The notes under the pieces were generated by a model. That model ran no database searches. It was not told the DNA's origin and worked only from the letters and a program-made list of their open reading frames with translations. Positions 61,855-64,000 of a stretch of 64,000 nt of DNA are shown one piece after another. The DNA comes from Arthrobacter sp. Y-9. Its GTDB lineage: Bacteria > Actinomycetota > Actinomycetes > Actinomycetales > Micrococcaceae. A program made the position numbers and the translations under genes. Position 1 is the stretch's first letter. The number at the start of each line of letters is the position of its first letter. The DNA lies in the NCBI RefSeq assembly GCF_029690065.1, contig NZ_CP121463.1, positions 1,922,001 to 1,986,000 on the forward strand. The letters are read 5' to 3'.

Positions 61855-63357
61855 GTGGAAAAACCCTCAGCCTCGACAAACCCGGCGCCAGCCGGATCGG
61901 CCTCCGGACTCAAACGCGGCACGCTCGGCACTGCCGGTGTCGTGTTCCTGGTGCTCGCCGCCGTCGCCCCGCTCACCGGCACGGTGGTGGTGGCCTCCCT
62001 CGCGATCGCCCTCGGCAACGGCGGAGGCACACCCTTCGCGTTCCTCGTGATCGCCGCCCTCTTCCTGATCTTCGCCGTCGGCTACGCCCAGATGTCCCGC
62101 GTGCTGGTCAACGCCGGAGGCTTCTACGCCTTCGTGCTCAAGGGCCTCGGCCGGACCGGCGGCCTTGTGGCGGGACTCATCGCCACGCTGGGCTACAACT
62201 TCTTCGTGGTCGGCACCATCGGGACCAGCGGCTTCTTCATGCAGACGATCATCGCCCAGCTGACCGGCCTCGACGTGCACTGGTATGTGTGGGGTCTGCT
62301 GTCCATCGTGGCGTCCTTCCTCCTGGCCCGGCGCGGCATCGACATCAGCTCCGCGGTGCTCGGCATCGCCCTGGTGCTGGAGACCCTGGTGCTCGTGGTG
62401 TTCGACATCTCCGTCCTGGTCCGCACCGGCTTCAGCGTGGAGGCCTTCTCCCCGGACGCGATCTTCTCCGGATCACTGCCCATCGGGCTCCTGCTCGCAG
62501 CGACGGCGTTCCTCGGGTTCGAGGCGACCAGTCTCTTCGGGGAGGAGGCCAAGAACCCCTCCCGCACGGTCCCCCGTGCCACGTACATCGCGGTGAGCAT
62601 CATCGGCGTGGTCTTCGCCCTGACCAGCTGGGCCGTGGTGAGCGCCACGGGCGTCGCGCAGGCTCAGAGCGCCTCTCAGGAACACCTCGAATCCGGCGAC
62701 CTGCTCTTCAGCCTGGCCGGGCAGTACCTCGGGGATCCGCTCGTGAAGGTCATGATGGTCCTGCTGCTCGTGAGCTTGTTCGCGGCGATGCTGGCCTTCC
62801 ACAATTCGGCGGCCCGCTATCTCTACGCCCTGGGCCGCGCCCGGGTGTTCCCCTACGCCCTGTCCCGCACCAACGCGGGAGGGTCCCCGGTGGTGGCCTG
62901 TGTCGTGCAGGCGGTGTTCGCCGTCGTCGTGGCGGGGGCGTTCGCCCTGGCCGGCCTCGACCCGATCACCTCACTGGTGCCGAGCATGATCGGATTCGGC
63001 ACGCTCTGCATCATGGTGCTCCAGGTGCTCGCAGCCCTCGCGATCATCATCCACTTCCGGCGGCAGCGGGACCCCAGGATCGGCCGCACCTTCGTGGCGC
63101 CGCTCGTCGCCATGCTGGGTCTGGGGACGATCGTGGTGCTGGCGATCATCAACTTCGACATCGTGGCCGGCTCGGACGCCCTGGCCGTGCGGCTCCTGCC
63201 GCTCCTGCTGGTGGTGGCCGTCGTCGGCGGGCTGATCCTCGGGCCGTATCTGAAGCGCAAGCGGCCCCAGGTGTACGCGGCCCTGGCCGAGGACATGGAC
63301 AAGGCCGGTCTGGATGACGCGGCGGAACCCGAGCCGCTCCCCTCCCCAGCCGCCTGA
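61855..63357 (+). CDS. APC-superfamily amino acid/amine permease
   Basis: A 500-residue permease with about twelve membrane segments. The first reads GVVFLVLAAVAPLTGTVVV, and FLGFEATSLFGEEAKNPSRTVPRA is the APC signature between segments 6 and 7. It imports amino acids or amines by proton symport; in this cluster a monoamine substrate is likely. AAGGAG lies eight bases before the GTG. It is the last gene of the SDR-SDR-permease unit and is followed by a repeat element. Confidence 0.88.
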   Translation: MEKPSASTNPAPAGSASGLKRGTLGTAGVVFLVLAAVAPLTGTVVVASLAIALGNGGGTPFAFLVIAALFLIFAVGYAQMSRVLVNAGGFYAFVLKGLGRTGGLVAGLIATLGYNFFVVGTIGTSGFFMQTIIAQLTGLDVHWYVWGLLSIVASFLLARRGIDISSAVLGIALVLETLVLVVFDISVLVRTGFSVEAFSPDAIFSGSLPIGLLLAATAFLGFEATSLFGEEAKNPSRTVPRATYIAVSIIGVVFALTSWAVVSATGVAQAQSASQEHLESGDLLFSLAGQYLGDPLVKVMMVLLLVSLFAAMLAFHNSAARYLYALGRARVFPYALSRTNAGGSPVVACVVQAVFAVVVAGAFALAGLDPITSLVPSMIGFGTLCIMVLQVLAALAIIIHFRRQRDPRIGRTFVAPLVAMLGLGTIVVLAIINFDIVAGSDALAVRLLPLLLVVAVVGGLILGPYLKRKRPQVYAALAEDMDKAGLDDAAEPEPLPSPAA

Positions 63358-63392
63358 TTACGCGCCCACCTGATCACCGGCCACGTGATCAT

Positions 63393-63451
63393 GCGAGGGA
63401 ACAACTGATGCCCGGATACGCGCCGTGTCCGGGCATCAGCTGTTCTTTCGC
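63393..63451. repeat. REP-like palindromic repeat, copy B
   Basis: Arms 63393-63420 and 63424-63451 are complementary at 24 of 28 positions with a CGC loop. It aligns without gaps over 59 bp to the element at 53942-54000. It fills the gap between the convergent permease and isomerase genes. Confidence 0.7.
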
Positions 63452-63473
63452 GACGGACGGGAGGTGCGCGCCG

Positions 63474-64000
63474 TCAGTTCTGGTTGCTGAAGGCGGCGTC
63501 GAAGGACTGGGAGCTGGGCTCGAAGTCGAAACGCTTGAGGGCCGCCAGCGCCTCGGGCGCACCCTGCAGCCGGTCCATCCCGGCGTCCTCCCACTCGACC
63601 GAGATGGGACCGTCGTAGCCGATGGCCGTGAGCGCGCGGAACGAGTCCTCCCACGGAACGTCCCCGCGTCCGGCCGAGACGAAGTCCCAGCCGCGGTGCG
63701 GATCGCCCCAGGCCAGGTGCGAGGAGAGGATGCCCGCGCGTCCGTTGCCCATCCGCATCCGGGTGTCCTTGCAGTCCACGTGGTAGATCCGGTCCGCGAA
63801 ATCCGTGATGAAGGAGACCGGGTCGATGCCCTGCCACATCATGTGGGACGGGTCCCAGTTCAGCCCGAACGCCTCGCGGTGCCCGATCGCCTCCAGCGCC
63901 CGCTGCGTGGACCAGTAGTCGTAGGCGATCTCGCTCGGGTGGACCTCATGGGCGAAGCGCACCCCGCACTCGTCGAACACGTCGAGGATGGGGTTCCAAC
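63474..64000 (-). CDS. Sugar phosphate isomerase/epimerase, C-terminal part
   Basis: The last ~176 codons of a TIM-barrel protein (xylose isomerase-like, AP endonuclease 2 superfamily) that enters from the right edge; the frame is open to the end of the window. Visible active-site segments include HEVHPSEIAYDY, FGLNWDPSHMMWQG (metal-binding Asp/His) and IYHVDCKDTRM, ending with SVEWEDAGMD. Such proteins often belong to inositol or sugar-acid pathways; the true start and partners are outside the window. Confidence 0.83.
   Translation of the reverse strand, partial: WNPILDVFDECGVRFAHEVHPSEIAYDYWSTQRALEAIGHREAFGLNWDPSHMMWQGIDPVSFITDFADRIYHVDCKDTRMRMGNGRAGILSSHLAWGDPHRGWDFVSAGRGDVPWEDSFRALTAIGYDGPISVEWEDAGMDRLQGAPEALAALKRFDFEPSSQSFDAAFSNQN

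Overview
The window is 64 kb of high-GC, densely coded DNA with very short intergenic gaps, no rRNA or tRNA gene, no CRISPR array and no transposase or prophage gene that I can see. Gene content points to an actinobacterium of the Micrococcaceae (Arthrobacter-like): an adjacent parE/parC pair, a fused CydDC, a two-domain FabG4-like reductase, GlgM/GlgC for the maltose-1-phosphate glycogen route, an Arr rifampin ADP-ribosyltransferase, and a copper amine oxidase of the phenylethylamine/histamine oxidase type. The genus is inferred from this content and was not tested by a search.

Layout. 1-12.4 kb: parC (3' part) and parE frame DinB and GNAT genes, the bd-oxidase operon cydA-cydB-cydDC, and a divergent BlaI-type repressor with an M56 membrane peptidase; three identical-arm palindromes lie between cydA and blaI. 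12.5-19.5 kb: a fatty-acid module (thiolase, FabG4-like reductase and MaoC hydratase on the minus strand; TetR and an acyl-CoA oxidase-type dehydrogenase on the plus strand) shares one 31-bp palindrome carrying overlapping divergent promoters. 19.6-28.8 kb: glgM/glgC, a zinc-ribbon SDR, aminopeptidase N, peptidase E, a domain-permuted lipoate ligase and ribosomal protein L31. 28.9-36.3 kb: arr, TrmH, TauE/SafE, an ABC ATPase, serB, a FabL-like SDR, fabG, and the DUF3099-small protein-SURF1 operon. 36.3-44.4 kb: GNAT, ABC-F ATPase, bioY-bioM-bioN, Lrp-class III aminotransferase, and an acyl-adenylate ligase. 44.4-54 kb: a zinc metallopeptidase, a WXG100/hydrolase protein coupled to a lipoprotein, polA, a DHFR-like protein, a Pit phosphate transporter and a YciO/Sua5 protein. 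54-64 kb: a monoamine catabolism cluster (AraC regulator, copper amine oxidase, aldehyde dehydrogenase, MoaF, two SDRs, APC permease) and the 3' end of a sugar isomerase gene.

How the parts work together. The best-supported regulatory circuits are BlaI/M56 acting on cydABDC, TetR acting on the beta-oxidation divergon, Lrp acting on its coupled aminotransferase, and AraC acting on the amine oxidase through a 20-bp-period direct repeat. About nineteen genes have a TANNNT-like -10 box ending five to seven bases before the start codon, which suggests leaderless mRNAs and decides several starts. Two 59-bp palindromic elements of equal length, at about 53.9 and 63.4 kb, look like a REP-type repeat family. 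The most system-like candidates for something undescribed are the BlaI/M56-cyd circuit and the WXG-hydrolase/lipoprotein pair.
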